From Elusimicrobiota bacterium (GTDB lineage: Bacteria; Elusimicrobiota; Elusimicrobia; UBA1565; UBA9628), in assembly GCA_016212825.1 (NCBI GenBank), contig JACRDS010000053.1, positions 1-43,098 on the forward strand: a stretch of 43,098 nt of DNA, in the 5' to 3' direction. Below the pieces are notes generated by a model, which made no database searches, was not told the origin of the DNA, and was given only the letters and a program-made list of their open reading frames with translations. Made by a program: the position numbers and the translations under genes. Each line of letters begins with the position of its first letter. The stretch's first letter is position 1. Shown here in pieces: positions 14,599 through 22,851 of the stretch.

Positions 14599-15287
14599 GG
14601 CGTTGCGGCCAGGTCCGCGGCTTCCTTGGCCACCGCCTCGCAGGCGCCCGGAGCGTAGCGGTCCATGTCGCGGACGTAGCCGTCCCCGCGCTTGCGCGAC
14701 AGCGCCTGGCGCAGCAGCTCCGGGGCCACCCGCAGCGGGTCTTCCGCATAGCCCTCTGTTCCCGGGGCCTGCCGCCCGATGCGTCCCTGGGCGATGATGA
14801 TGAGCTCGTCCCAGGCATCGTCGCGGTATCCCTCCGCGCGCGTCTGCGCGCGCCGCTGCGCGGCCCGGGCCCGCAGGAGCTTGAGGGCCAGGCGCGTGGC
14901 CTCGGCCTTCTGGCGCAGCCGCTCCTGGCCCCGGCGCCTGCGGATGGGATTGACGACGTCGCCGTGCTGGCTCTTGACCTCGGTCACGCCGCTTTGGACA
15001 CGGGAGAGGAAGGAACCGTCCGCCTTCTCCTCTTGCCCGCGGTAGAGCTTCTCCTCGGCGCGGCTGAGATATTCCTCGCCTTCCTCCCGCTTGCCTTGGC
15101 TGAGGAGCTTCCCCGCCTTGCGCTGGTCCACCTCGGCGGTGTAGACTTGCAGATCGAGAGTGCCTTTGCGGTAGAGGTCGGAGCCGTCGGACCCCGGGGA
15201 GGCCGCCCAGAAGAGGAGGCCGAAGAAGATGCCGACGACGGCGCAGCCGATGCCGCCGCAGCCGGCCGTGTCTTTGTTCTTGCTCAT
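14595..15287 (-). CDS. Membrane-anchored protein of unknown function
   Basis: The 230-residue protein starts with a short polar segment, then one hydrophobic helix (residues about 13-29, GIGCAVVGIFFGLLFWAA). The rest is a highly charged, mostly helical region rich in Arg, Glu and Lys (EEGEEYLSRAEEKLYRGQEE, RRRRGQERLRQKAEATRLAL). The two Cys before the helix (CGGIGC) are not a lipobox in normal position. It resembles no family I recognise. The ATG overlaps the TGA of the upstream Fe-S gene (ATGA), placing it last in a four-gene operon. Confidence 0.75.
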   Translation of the reverse strand: MSKNKDTAGCGGIGCAVVGIFFGLLFWAASPGSDGSDLYRKGTLDLQVYTAEVDQRKAGKLLSQGKREEGEEYLSRAEEKLYRGQEEKADGSFLSRVQSGVTEVKSQHGDVVNPIRRRRGQERLRQKAEATRLALKLLRARAAQRRAQTRAEGYRDDAWDELIIIAQGRIGRQAPGTEGYAEDPLRVAPELLRQALSRKRGDGYVRDMDRYAPGACEAVAKEAADLAATP

Positions 15288-16567
15288 AGGTCGAGTAGCT
15301 CCTTCATCCCGCGCCTCTTCACGCCGGCTTTGATGGCTTTCAGGAAGTCCGAGCGCAGGGCGTCCGAGGCCAGGGCCCGGCGCACCGGGTCCAGGCGCAA
15401 AAAGCCCCCCACGAAGGCGCGCAGGAGCCTGTGGGAAACGCGCCTGGGGTCGTCGAAGAGCTGATTGGCCAGCGTCCCTTTCTCCAGGGACTGGAGGATG
15501 ATCTTCTCGAACGTGGTCTCCGGCGGGATGACCCGCTGGGGCCGGCGCTCCATGCGGATGGCCCTGCGCCCGCACTTGACCACGCAGACCCCGCAGCCCA
15601 GGCAGGCTTCCGCGGAGAGGCGGGGGCGCTTCTCCTCCATGACGATGGCGTTGACCGGGCAGACCTTGGCGCACAGGCCGCAGCCCGCGCAGGCCCGGCC
15701 CGCGCTCATCGCCTGGAAGCCCGAGGTCACCACCGCGTTGGGGTAGCCGTGGCGGGTGATGCCGGAGAGGGCCGAGCAGCAGCACTTGCAGCAGTGGCAG
15801 ACGTAGGAGACCCGGCGCTGGACGTTGTCCGCGCAGAGCACCAGCCCGTGCTCGCGCGAGGCCGCGAAGAGCTCGCGCATCTCGCTCTTGCTCGTCTCGC
15901 GGGCCAGGCCGTGGCGGATGAGGTAGTCCGCGGCCGAGCCGAAGGCCGTGCAGGTCTCCAGGGGCACATCGCAGATCTTGGTCCCCAGGTGGTGCTTCTC
16001 GTGGCGGCAGGCGCAGAGGCCCACGGCGCAGAGCTTGGCCTTGTCGATGAAGGTCGAGGCCTTCTCGTAGTCGAGGATCTCGAGATGGCCCTCGACGGGA
16101 AGGGCTTCCTCCCGGGCCACGGCGCGCATGATGGAGACTTTCTCCCCGTGTCCGAAGTTCGCGTTCCAGAAGGGGCTCGCCTCCATGTACTCGTGGAAGA
16201 GCCGAGCCCATTCCTTGGTGTTGAGCTGGCCGCGCGTGCGCATCATGGTGAACTCGAAGATGCCGATGACGAAGGGCGATGGGGCGTAGCGGTATTCCTT
16301 CTTGAGGCGCAGGTCCAGGACCAGACCTTTCGAGGTCAAGGCTTCCAGCAGCCCTTTGAGCCGGTCGGCCGGGATGCCGGTGATCTCCTGCAGCCGCTGC
16401 GGGCGGGAGAGTCCGTCGGGCATGCGGCTGACGAGGTCGGCCTCTTCCTCCGTGTAGAGCTCCCTGAGGATGGCGCGCAAGGCCTCGTTGTAAGGCACCC
16501 GGCAGTTCAGGCCGTCGAGCTTGGCGCCCAGCTCCCGGAACGCGTCCTTGGCCGCGAGGTGGCCCAT
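15284..16567 (-). CDS. Winged-helix and dicluster 4Fe-4S protein
   Basis: This 427-residue protein has a helical, winged-helix-like N-terminus (residues 40-95; RPQRLQEITGIPADRLKGLLEALTSKGLV). A middle domain carries a Cys-rich set (LCACRHEKHH, ICDVPLETCTAFG, and CHCCKCCCSAL near residue 258). It is followed by a classical 2[4Fe-4S] ferredoxin domain (CAGCGLCAKVCPVNAI and CLGCGVCVVKCGRRAI, residues about 288-335). The family is known from anaerobes as '4Fe-4S binding protein' without assigned function. It could be a redox sensor or an electron carrier to a membrane partner. It lies 7 nt downstream of the permease and is coupled to the next gene. Confidence 0.85.
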   Translation of the reverse strand: MGHLAAKDAFRELGAKLDGLNCRVPYNEALRAILRELYTEEEADLVSRMPDGLSRPQRLQEITGIPADRLKGLLEALTSKGLVLDLRLKKEYRYAPSPFVIGIFEFTMMRTRGQLNTKEWARLFHEYMEASPFWNANFGHGEKVSIMRAVAREEALPVEGHLEILDYEKASTFIDKAKLCAVGLCACRHEKHHLGTKICDVPLETCTAFGSAADYLIRHGLARETSKSEMRELFAASREHGLVLCADNVQRRVSYVCHCCKCCCSALSGITRHGYPNAVVTSGFQAMSAGRACAGCGLCAKVCPVNAIVMEEKRPRLSAEACLGCGVCVVKCGRRAIRMERRPQRVIPPETTFEKIILQSLEKGTLANQLFDDPRRVSHRLLRAFVGGFLRLDPVRRALASDALRSDFLKAIKAGVKRRGMKELLDL

Positions 16568-16574
16568 GGGAAAG

Positions 16575-18053
16575 TCAGCTCGACTGGCGCAGCACGGACT
16601 TCTTGGAGCCGAAAACGAAATAGATGAAAAGTCCCAAGACCAGCCAGCCTCCGAAACGGACCCAGTTCATCCAGCCCAGGCCCAACATGAGGTAGAGGCA
16701 GAAAGCGATGCCCAAGAGAGGCATGATTGGACCGCCGGGCAGGCGGAAGGGGCGGGGCCGGTGCGGGTCCTTGCGGCGCAGGATGATGACCCCGATGCAG
16801 ACCAGGATGAAGGCGAAGAGCGTGCCGATGTTGCAGAGGTTGGCCATCTCGTCTATGTTGCAGACCCCGGAAAGCAGGCCCACAATCACTCCGGTGCAGA
16901 TGGTGGTCACGTAAGGGGTCTTGAAGCGAGGATGGACCTTGGCGAACCAGCCGGGCAAGAGTCCGTCGCGGCTCATGGCGAAGAAGATGCGCGGCTGGCC
17001 CATCTGGAAGACCAGCAGGACCGCGGTGTGCGCGATGACGGAGCCCAGGGCGATGATGCCGATGATCCAGGCCGGGGCGTGGTTGTATTCCAGGCCCGCG
17101 ACCAGGGGCTCGGCGATCTTGCTCTTGAGCTCCATGACCGGGATCATGCCGGTCAGGGCCACGGTCACCAGTATGTAGACCACGGTGCAGACGGCCAAGG
17201 ACCCGATGATGCCTATGGGCATGTCGCGCTTGGGATCCTTGGTCTCCTCGGCCACGGTGGAGACCGCGTCGAAGCCGATGTAGGCGAAGAAGACCGTGGC
17301 CGCGCCCACCTGGATGCCCTTCCAGCCGCCCGGCGCGAAGGGCTTCCAGTATTCCGGATGGAAGTAGTGGATGCCGACGCCGACGAAGATGGCCAGCACC
17401 ACCAGCTTGAGGCCGACCATGACGTTGTTGAAGGCCGTGCTTTCCTTGATGCCGATGACCAGGAGCACGGTCAAAGCCAGGACGATGCACATGGCGGGCA
17501 CGTTGAAGATGACGGGGACGCCCAGCAAGTGCGGGACCGCGGCCAGGTCGAGCCCCTTCTGCACGAAGGTCCGATAGTCGATGCGCAGCCAGATGGGGAT
17601 GTCCCAGCCGAAGGCGGTCTTGACCAGATCGTTGAAGTAGCCGGCCCAGGAGATGGCCACGGCCACGTTGCCGATGGCGTACTCCAGGATGAGGTCCCAG
17701 CCGATGATCCAGGCCACCAGCTCGCCCATGGTCGCGTAGGAGTAGGTGTAGGCGCTGCCCGAGATGGGCACCATGGCCGCCAGCTCCGCGTAGCACAGGG
17801 CGGTGAAGCCGCAGGCGATGGCGGTGAGGATGAAGGAGATGATCAGCGCCGGGCCGGCCGGGTAGCCGCTCGAAGCCCCCACCGCGGCCTCGCCCACCAT
17901 GGCGAAGATGCCGGCGCCGATGACGGCGCCGATGCCCACCATGGTGACGTCGAGCGGGCCCAGCACGCGAGCCAGCTTGTGGCCCCGGACCTCGGACTCG
18001 TGGATGAGGACATCCACGGACTTGGTGCGCCAGAGGCCGCGCCAGCGGCTCAT
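16575..18053 (-). CDS. APC-superfamily amino acid permease, cationic type
   Basis: This 492-residue protein has about 12-14 hydrophobic helices. The APC signature GIGAVIGAGIFAMVGEAA is near residue 42, SGSAYTYSYATMGELVAWIIGWDLILEYAIG follows, and helix 6 reads FFAYIGFDAVSTVAEETKDPKRDMP. These match the CAT/YfnA branch, which takes up amino acids by proton coupling or exchange. The ATG overlaps the TGA of the preceding 2Fe-2S gene. Operon partners are redox proteins, so the imported amino acid may feed a redox process; that is inference. Confidence 0.92.
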   Translation of the reverse strand: MSRWRGLWRTKSVDVLIHESEVRGHKLARVLGPLDVTMVGIGAVIGAGIFAMVGEAAVGASSGYPAGPALIISFILTAIACGFTALCYAELAAMVPISGSAYTYSYATMGELVAWIIGWDLILEYAIGNVAVAISWAGYFNDLVKTAFGWDIPIWLRIDYRTFVQKGLDLAAVPHLLGVPVIFNVPAMCIVLALTVLLVIGIKESTAFNNVMVGLKLVVLAIFVGVGIHYFHPEYWKPFAPGGWKGIQVGAATVFFAYIGFDAVSTVAEETKDPKRDMPIGIIGSLAVCTVVYILVTVALTGMIPVMELKSKIAEPLVAGLEYNHAPAWIIGIIALGSVIAHTAVLLVFQMGQPRIFFAMSRDGLLPGWFAKVHPRFKTPYVTTICTGVIVGLLSGVCNIDEMANLCNIGTLFAFILVCIGVIILRRKDPHRPRPFRLPGGPIMPLLGIAFCLYLMLGLGWMNWVRFGGWLVLGLFIYFVFGSKKSVLRQSS

Positions 18054-18313
18054 GCGCCCAGCCCCTTGAGGATCTCAGGCTCGTCGGAGGGCTTGACCCC
18101 GGAGCGCCACTCCCCTTCGGGGTAGACCAGCAGGTTGGGGCCGTGCTCGCGGAGGCCCAGGCAGCCCGAACGGGTGACGCGGACCTGGCCCTTCAAGCCC
18201 GCCTTGGCCGCGCCGCCGTCCCGGCCGGGGTCCGCGCAGGCGGCTCGCCCCTCCGGGCGCGTGTTGGTGCAGACGCAGACGAACTTACGGTAGGGGACGG
18301 GCTTGGTCTCCAT
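18050..18313 (-). CDS. Thioredoxin-like 2Fe-2S ferredoxin
   Basis: This 87-residue protein is of the small (2Fe-2S) ferredoxin/NuoE-like thioredoxin-fold class. FVCVCTNTRPEGRAACADPG supplies two to three Cys, followed by VTRSGCLGLREHGPNLLVYPEGEW near residue 50. Such proteins carry one 2Fe-2S cluster and pass single electrons. It is the first gene of the operon, with the permease overlapping its stop. The ATG lies 6 nt after a TAGCAT -10 element, with no Shine-Dalgarno. Confidence 0.88.
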   Translation of the reverse strand: METKPVPYRKFVCVCTNTRPEGRAACADPGRDGGAAKAGLKGQVRVTRSGCLGLREHGPNLLVYPEGEWRSGVKPSDEPEILKGLGA

Positions 18314-18319
18314 GCCGCT

Positions 18320-18325
18320 ATGCTA
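18320..18325 (-). promoter_or_regulatory. -10 element for the redox-permease operon, leaderless geometry
   Basis: TAGCAT on the minus strand is followed by AGCGGC and the ATG at 18313. No -35 is recognisable. Confidence 0.35.
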
Positions 18326-18355
18326 GCAAATCCCCGCTCAGGCGGCCGCAGACTC

Positions 18356-18393
18356 TGGTGCCTGGTTTTCACGTTTTCACGTATTTTACGTGG
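18356..18393 (+). repeat. Solo copy of the RAYT terminal repeat
   Basis: GGTGCCTGGTTTTCACGT at 18357-18374 is identical to the right end of the transposase element 14 kb away. It is followed by TTTCACG and ATTTTACG, again AT-rich iterations. No transposase gene is next to it. It fills the gap between the 2Fe-2S gene and the stop of the TPR gene. This is the distribution expected for a REP-like sequence mobilised in trans. Confidence 0.6.
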
Positions 18394-19107
18394 TCAGAGC
18401 TTTTCGAGCAGCCGGCGTCCTTCAGCCAGATCCTGGTCGAGCGTCGCGGGATCGGCCGGCTGTTCGACGAGGAAGAGCCGGCGCAAGGTCGCGCGCGCCT
18501 CGTCCTTCCGGCCGGCCGCGGCATAGGCCTGCGCCAGGACCACGTAGTTGACCGTGTAGCCGGGGGAGAGGGAGACCGCCAGCTCGAACTCCCGCAGGGC
18601 CGCATCTTTGTCCCCGCCCGCCAGAGCCGGCAGCTGGGCGTAGACCTGGCCCAGCACATGATGAGCCCCGCCGTGCCGGGGTTCCAGGCGCAGGACCTCG
18701 GCCATCTCGCGGCGCAGGGGACCGACCATGAACAAGGAGCTCAGGACGCCCCGCGCCTGGCCGCGCCGCGCCATGGCCACGCCGAGCCAGAAGTGCGCCT
18801 CCGCGGAGTCCGGAGCGCGCTCCACGGCGCGCCGGGCCGCTTCCTCCGCGCGCCGGAACAGGCGCACTTGGTCTTGGCGGTCCGGCAGCCCTTCTCCGGA
18901 GCGCACCAGGCTGCGCGCCAAGCGCCAGAGCAGTTCGGGGTCATCGGGCGCGCGGGCCAGGAGCCCTTGCAGGAGGGTCAGGCTCTCTTCGAGATGGCGG
19001 CTTTGGCCGCGGCGGAAGTAGAGCCCGTCGATCGCGGTGACCTCATGCGCCCCGGCGGAGGATAGGCCTCCCAGCAGGATGGCGAGAGCTGCGGTCAGCA
19101 TCCTCAT
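18394..19107 (-). CDS. Periplasmic TPR protein
   Basis: This 237-residue protein starts with a signal peptide (MRMLTAALAILLGGLSSAGA). It continues with about four tetratricopeptide-like repeats, for example LLQGLLARAPDDPELLWRLA, AVERAPDSAEAHFWLGVAMA and AVSLSPGYTVNYVVLAQAYA. TPRs mediate protein contacts; no enzymatic motif is seen. ATG 19107 lies 6 nt after CATACT; ATG 19101 is also possible. It follows the TlpA-type gene by 44 nt and may have its own promoter. Confidence 0.85.
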   Translation of the reverse strand: MRMLTAALAILLGGLSSAGAHEVTAIDGLYFRRGQSRHLEESLTLLQGLLARAPDDPELLWRLARSLVRSGEGLPDRQDQVRLFRRAEEAARRAVERAPDSAEAHFWLGVAMARRGQARGVLSSLFMVGPLRREMAEVLRLEPRHGGAHHVLGQVYAQLPALAGGDKDAALREFELAVSLSPGYTVNYVVLAQAYAAAGRKDEARATLRRLFLVEQPADPATLDQDLAEGRRLLEKL

Positions 19108-19113
19108 CCTAAC

Positions 19114-19119
19114 AGTATG
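19114..19119 (-). promoter_or_regulatory. Possible -10 element for the TPR gene
   Basis: CATACT on the minus strand is followed by GTTAGG and ATG 19107. It has the same geometry as other first genes here but a weaker hexamer. Confidence 0.25.
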
Positions 19120-19151
19120 CGGTGCGCGGCTCAAATCCGCGGCAACTCCGG

Positions 19152-19691
19152 CTATTGGGAAGCTGCGGGCCGGGGCGCGGGCTCGGCCTTGAGCGCCCGC
19201 TCGATGTCCGTTTCATAGAGGAAGCTCGGGCTGATCTTGAGCCGGATGAGGCCCTGCGGGTCGATGATGACGACCTTCGGGATGCCGGTGATCTCCAGGG
19301 CGCGGTGCAGGCGGCCGTCCTCGTCGAGCCCGATCCAGCCCGTCATGGGGTTCTCCTTGAGGTGGGGCTCGACCTGGGGGCGGCCTTCCTTGGTCACGGA
19401 GATGAAGACCACGGGCCGTCCCGCGAACCGTTCGCGCATCTTGTTCATGTGGGGGAGGGTCTCGCGGCAGGTGTGGCACCAAGTCGCCCAGAACTCGAGC
19501 ACCACCGCGCGACCGCGCAGCTCGCTCAGGGAGCCCAGGGTCTGCGACGGGGCCTGCAGGAGGGAGCCGATGCCCTCTTCCGGGGCCGGGCCCAGGGGCT
19601 TGGGCGGGGCGGAGCAGCGCTCGAAGAGGAGGCCCAGGAGCAGGACTCCGGCGCCGACGAGGAGGAGGAACGCGGCGTCCGAGCGTTCCAT
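19152..19691 (-). CDS. TlpA/ResA-like membrane-anchored thioredoxin
   Basis: This 179-residue protein has an N-terminal hydrophobic helix (residues 7-24) ending before a Cys, then a thioredoxin domain. The redox motif is FWATWCHTCRETLPHM near residue 68, and the cis-Pro segment is TGIPKVVIIDPQG. Such extracytoplasmic thioredoxins reduce disulfides in c-type cytochrome maturation or other envelope proteins. It follows the phosphomannose isomerase gene by 9 nt, with no clear Shine-Dalgarno. No cytochrome genes are nearby, so its partner is unknown. Confidence 0.9.
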   Translation of the reverse strand: MERSDAAFLLLVGAGVLLLGLLFERCSAPPKPLGPAPEEGIGSLLQAPSQTLGSLSELRGRAVVLEFWATWCHTCRETLPHMNKMRERFAGRPVVFISVTKEGRPQVEPHLKENPMTGWIGLDEDGRLHRALEITGIPKVVIIDPQGLIRLKISPSFLYETDIERALKAEPAPRPAASQ

Positions 19692-19700
19692 GCCGCGGGC

Positions 19701-21011
19701 TCAGTTCCCGCGCGGGTCCGGGATGCCGACCAGGAGCAGGGAGGCCGGCTCCGGGCAGGACAGCGCGCAATCCTGCGTCAGCCCCGCGGGCACGAAGGCC
19801 GGGGCCGAGGGCGAAAGCCGCCAGGAGCGGCCGCCGCTCTCCAGGCGGGCCTTGCCCGAGAGGACGACCAGGTGCTGGAAGGCCCGCGCCGGGGGCACGA
19901 TCCAACGGCCGCCTTCGGCCAGGTCCAGGCGGCGCACCGTGAAGAAAGGCCAGAGGGCCGGCCGGTCCAGGAGCTTCCAGAGCCGGCAGCGCTTCGCGCC
20001 CCGGCCCGGGTCCAGGGCCTGGGGCCGGCAGCGGATGCCGGACACGGTGGTGACCGAGAAGTCGATGCCTTCCATGTGCCGGCGCAGGGCCGCGTCGGTC
20101 AGTCCCAGGGCCGGGTGCCCCTTGCGGAAGCGCGCGCCCTTCTGCCAGACGAAGGGCGTGAAGAAATCAGCCACGCTGTAGGTGCAGTCCGAGCTCTGCT
20201 GGACCTCGGCCAGGCGCAGCTTCTTGCCGTCGGGCAGTGGCATCCAGACCTCGCTCTTGGGGGCCGCGGCCGGGCTCAGGCCGCAGCGGGCCAGGCGCAG
20301 CTTCTTGACCGCGCGGCCGCCCCCGGCCAGGATGAACTCCTGCAGGGCTTCCTGGGTCGGGTCGATGGGATGGAACTGCAGGGACAGGCCGAAGAGGGCG
20401 TGGATGACGCCGGCCTCGATCATGAGGAGGTTGCCGGCCTCCCGGCGCAGGTCCACCTCGTTGAGCACGCGCGCGATGCGCTGGTGGCTGCGGCGCAGGT
20501 CCTCGGCGAGCCGCCCGAGCTCCTCGCGGTCGAGCCGGGAGTAGCGCCGCAGGGACTTGGCGAAGGCCCGGTCGCGGACCGGGGCCGCCTCCCAGCCGGC
20601 CAGGGCCCGGTGCGCGGCCCAGGCTTCGTAGACGCGTTCGAAGCCGTGGAAGGCGCGCTCGTCGGGCAGGCGCAGGCCGCGGCGCAGCGCGGCGAGGAGG
20701 TCCTGCTCGCGGCAGATCCAGGAGTAGAACTCCTGGGGCCGGACCAGCGTGGAGAAGCCGATGTGCGCGATGGGGGGGAAATCCGTGCGGATGTACTTGG
20801 CGAAGACGGGCAGGTCCCGGCCGAAGAGGCGCCGCGCCCAGGAGCCCAGGAGCTGGGGCCGGCGGCGCAGGAGCTGGGCCAGCGTGCGCTTGCGGGAGAT
20901 CCCGGCGGGGTGTTCGGGCCGGGTGGAGTTGAGCCAGAGCTCCTCGCCCCAGGACTTGACCGCGCGGCGCGCGAGGAGCCGCAGGGGCGCGGCGGCTTGC
21001 GGGTCGGACAT
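19701..21011 (-). CDS. Type I phosphomannose isomerase-like protein
   Basis: This 436-residue protein follows the ManA (type I) layout: VKSWGEELWL near the N-terminus, IAHIGFSTLVRPQEFY, a helical insert (residues about 130-200), and LLMIEAGVIHALFG with the zinc-site His. LAEVQQSSDCTYSVADFF then matches the family's EIQQSSDTTYR segment. The C-terminus is a cupin (FQHLVVLSGKARL, FVPAGL). The expected reaction is mannose-6-phosphate to fructose-6-phosphate, supplying GDP-mannose for surface sugars. Substitutions in the first metal-binding motif make a different sugar-phosphate substrate possible. ATG 21011 is preceded by TAACAT at 7 nt and has no Shine-Dalgarno. Longer frames upstream are rejected because they cross the divergent gene's start. 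Confidence 0.75.
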   Translation of the reverse strand: MSDPQAAAPLRLLARRAVKSWGEELWLNSTRPEHPAGISRKRTLAQLLRRRPQLLGSWARRLFGRDLPVFAKYIRTDFPPIAHIGFSTLVRPQEFYSWICREQDLLAALRRGLRLPDERAFHGFERVYEAWAAHRALAGWEAAPVRDRAFAKSLRRYSRLDREELGRLAEDLRRSHQRIARVLNEVDLRREAGNLLMIEAGVIHALFGLSLQFHPIDPTQEALQEFILAGGGRAVKKLRLARCGLSPAAAPKSEVWMPLPDGKKLRLAEVQQSSDCTYSVADFFTPFVWQKGARFRKGHPALGLTDAALRRHMEGIDFSVTTVSGIRCRPQALDPGRGAKRCRLWKLLDRPALWPFFTVRRLDLAEGGRWIVPPARAFQHLVVLSGKARLESGGRSWRLSPSAPAFVPAGLTQDCALSCPEPASLLLVGIPDPRGN

Positions 21012-21065
21012 GCGCTCAATGTTATCATAAGAATCGTCCGCAGTCACATCTCCGCGGCGATATGC

Positions 21066-21071
21066 TAGATT
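21066..21071 (+). promoter_or_regulatory. -10 element for the 21079 membrane protein, leaderless geometry
   Basis: TAGATT ends 7 nt before ATG 21079; an overlapping TATGCT starts at 21061. The divergent phosphomannose isomerase -10 candidate (TAACAT, minus, 21019-21024) shares this 67-bp intergenic region. Confidence 0.3.
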
Positions 21072-21078
21072 TGAGCCC

Positions 21079-22824
21079 ATGACGGAAAGGTCCCGCTTGC
21101 GATGGCTGACTTTGGGGACGGGGCTCTTCCTGCTCCTGGCGTTCTCTTTGCGGACGGTCTGGCGCACGCCTCCTGCCGCCCTGGTCTACCTCCTGCTGGT
21201 CCCGGCCGCCGCGCTGGCCGCGGTCCGGGTCGTCCGCTCGGGCGCGGCCTGCGCCGCCCTGTTCGCGGCGTTCTCGGGGGCCGCGCTCCTGACGCGGCTG
21301 CTCCATGGGCGCGTGACCGGGAGCTGGTACGTGGATTACCTGGGGCCCGTGGGCTCGGCCTCCGCGCCGGTGACCCACGTGCCGGCCGGGGTCGCGGGCC
21401 TGCTGCACTGTCTCTCGCACTGGCACCCCGTCCCGGCTGGTCTCGCCTTCGGGATATCGGCGTCCTGCTCCGCGCTCAGCGTCGGCTTCCTGACGGCGGC
21501 CCTCTGGCGCCGGCGGGAGCGCGGGACCTCTTCGTGGCCGAAGCTGGCGCCCCTGGTCTGGGGCGCGCTCCTGGCCGCCGACGGGGTGCTCACCTACCTG
21601 GGAGCTTCCGACGCGCACCACAACATCGCTTTGCTGGCGTTCAGCCTGGCCGTGTGGTGGTACGGCGAGACCGTCACGCAGGCGGGACCCGCCTCCGCCG
21701 ACGCTCCGTCGCTGGTCCCCCTGGCCGGGCTCTTCCTCTGCTCCGCGTTCGTCGGTCTCACCCGCCTGGAGCTGCTCATCTCGCCCCTCGTCATCCCCCT
21801 GCTCCTGGCCGGTCCCGGGCCGTCCCTGAGGGACCGGCGGCAGGCGGCGGCCGCGGCCGCCGCGGCTCTGGGCGTCTGCCTGGCTTGGCTGGTCGTCAGC
21901 TACCGGGGCCCCTGGCTGCAGGTCGCCTCTTTCGGCCCGTCGACCTGGGCGCAGTTCTTCCTCTATCTCTACGTCCAATCGCCGTTCTCCTCCGAACTGC
22001 CGCCGCTGCTGACGCAGCCCTATGCCGGCGGCTGCTTCCTCCTGTTCCTCCTCTATGCCTGGCGTCGCCCCAACCGCGGCCTCTTCGGGGTCGCGCTGGC
22101 CTACGGGCTGCTCATCCTGCCCAAGGTCATGGGCGGGTTCGGGCAGGCCCGCATCTATTGCTGCGAGGATTCCAACCGCTACAACGTCATCCTGATACCG
22201 GTCGCCCTGCTGATGGACGCGGTGAGCATCGCCTGGATGGCCGGGCAGGCCGCGGTCTGGCTGCGGCTGGACCGGGACGGGAGAAGGGCCTGGCTGCCCG
22301 TCCTCCTTCTGCTGTGCCTGGCGGCCTGGCCCGCGAAGCTGACCGTGGATTGGATGCGCCGCGAGACCCTGCCCCTGCCGCATCACGCGGAGTTCCATTT
22401 CCTGTCCCGGAGCATCCCGCGCCTGCCCCAGGGCGCGACGGTCGTCACGGTCTGGGTGGAGCGCCTCTCGGACGGGCGGGACGCGGACACGCAGCTCGCG
22501 GCGCCGCACGCCCTGCTGGTCTACACCCGGCCGGACCTGCGCTGGCTGGCCTTGCGGCCGGGCGACGCCATCCCTTCCCAGCGGCCTTTCCTCTATTATA
22601 AGGGAGCCAGTTGCAGCATGGATCCCGCCGCCGGAGTGACCAACGGGCCCGACCTGGCCGCTGACCGTGAAATCCTGGCCCAAGCCTCCGATCTCTGCGG
22701 CAGGCTCGAACGCCGGGTCTCCAGCTGGGAGGCCCGGCAGAGCGTGCCGGTCCGGGAGACCACCCTGCACCTGAAGGGCAAGCAGCTCGACCTGGGATTG
22801 GGCTGGGTGAAAGGCGGCTTCTAG
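21079..22824 (+). CDS. Polytopic membrane protein, GT-C glycosyltransferase-like
   Basis: This 581-residue protein has roughly 10-11 hydrophobic helices in its first 440 residues and a soluble C-terminal 140 residues. The first extracytoplasmic loop (RVTGSWYVDYLGPVGS) and SDAHHNIALLAF are the kind of Asp/His-bearing loops seen in polyprenyl-phosphate-sugar-dependent GT-C enzymes. No family signature is definite. A late FHFLSRSIPRLPQGATVVTVWVE segment resembles the C-terminal domain of such proteins. It lies next to a mannose-phosphate isomerase, consistent with envelope glycan work. It ends 27 bp from the convergent alr gene. Confidence 0.7.
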   Translation: MTERSRLRWLTLGTGLFLLLAFSLRTVWRTPPAALVYLLLVPAAALAAVRVVRSGAACAALFAAFSGAALLTRLLHGRVTGSWYVDYLGPVGSASAPVTHVPAGVAGLLHCLSHWHPVPAGLAFGISASCSALSVGFLTAALWRRRERGTSSWPKLAPLVWGALLAADGVLTYLGASDAHHNIALLAFSLAVWWYGETVTQAGPASADAPSLVPLAGLFLCSAFVGLTRLELLISPLVIPLLLAGPGPSLRDRRQAAAAAAAALGVCLAWLVVSYRGPWLQVASFGPSTWAQFFLYLYVQSPFSSELPPLLTQPYAGGCFLLFLLYAWRRPNRGLFGVALAYGLLILPKVMGGFGQARIYCCEDSNRYNVILIPVALLMDAVSIAWMAGQAAVWLRLDRDGRRAWLPVLLLLCLAAWPAKLTVDWMRRETLPLPHHAEFHFLSRSIPRLPQGATVVTVWVERLSDGRDADTQLAAPHALLVYTRPDLRWLALRPGDAIPSQRPFLYYKGASCSMDPAAGVTNGPDLAADREILAQASDLCGRLERRVSSWEARQSVPVRETTLHLKGKQLDLGLGWVKGGF

Positions 22825-22851
22825 AGGCGAGCAGATGCACGCCGTAGAGGG

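Noticed and set aside
16521-18125. A 534-codon plus-strand frame opposite the permease
   Set aside because: It mirrors the permease codons, its His/Asp/Gly/Ala-rich composition is artificial, and the permease on the other strand is unambiguous.
18356-18393. CRISPR or tandem-repeat array
   Set aside because: Only two or three short degenerate TTTYACG units occur, with no spacers; the match to the transposase ends explains it.
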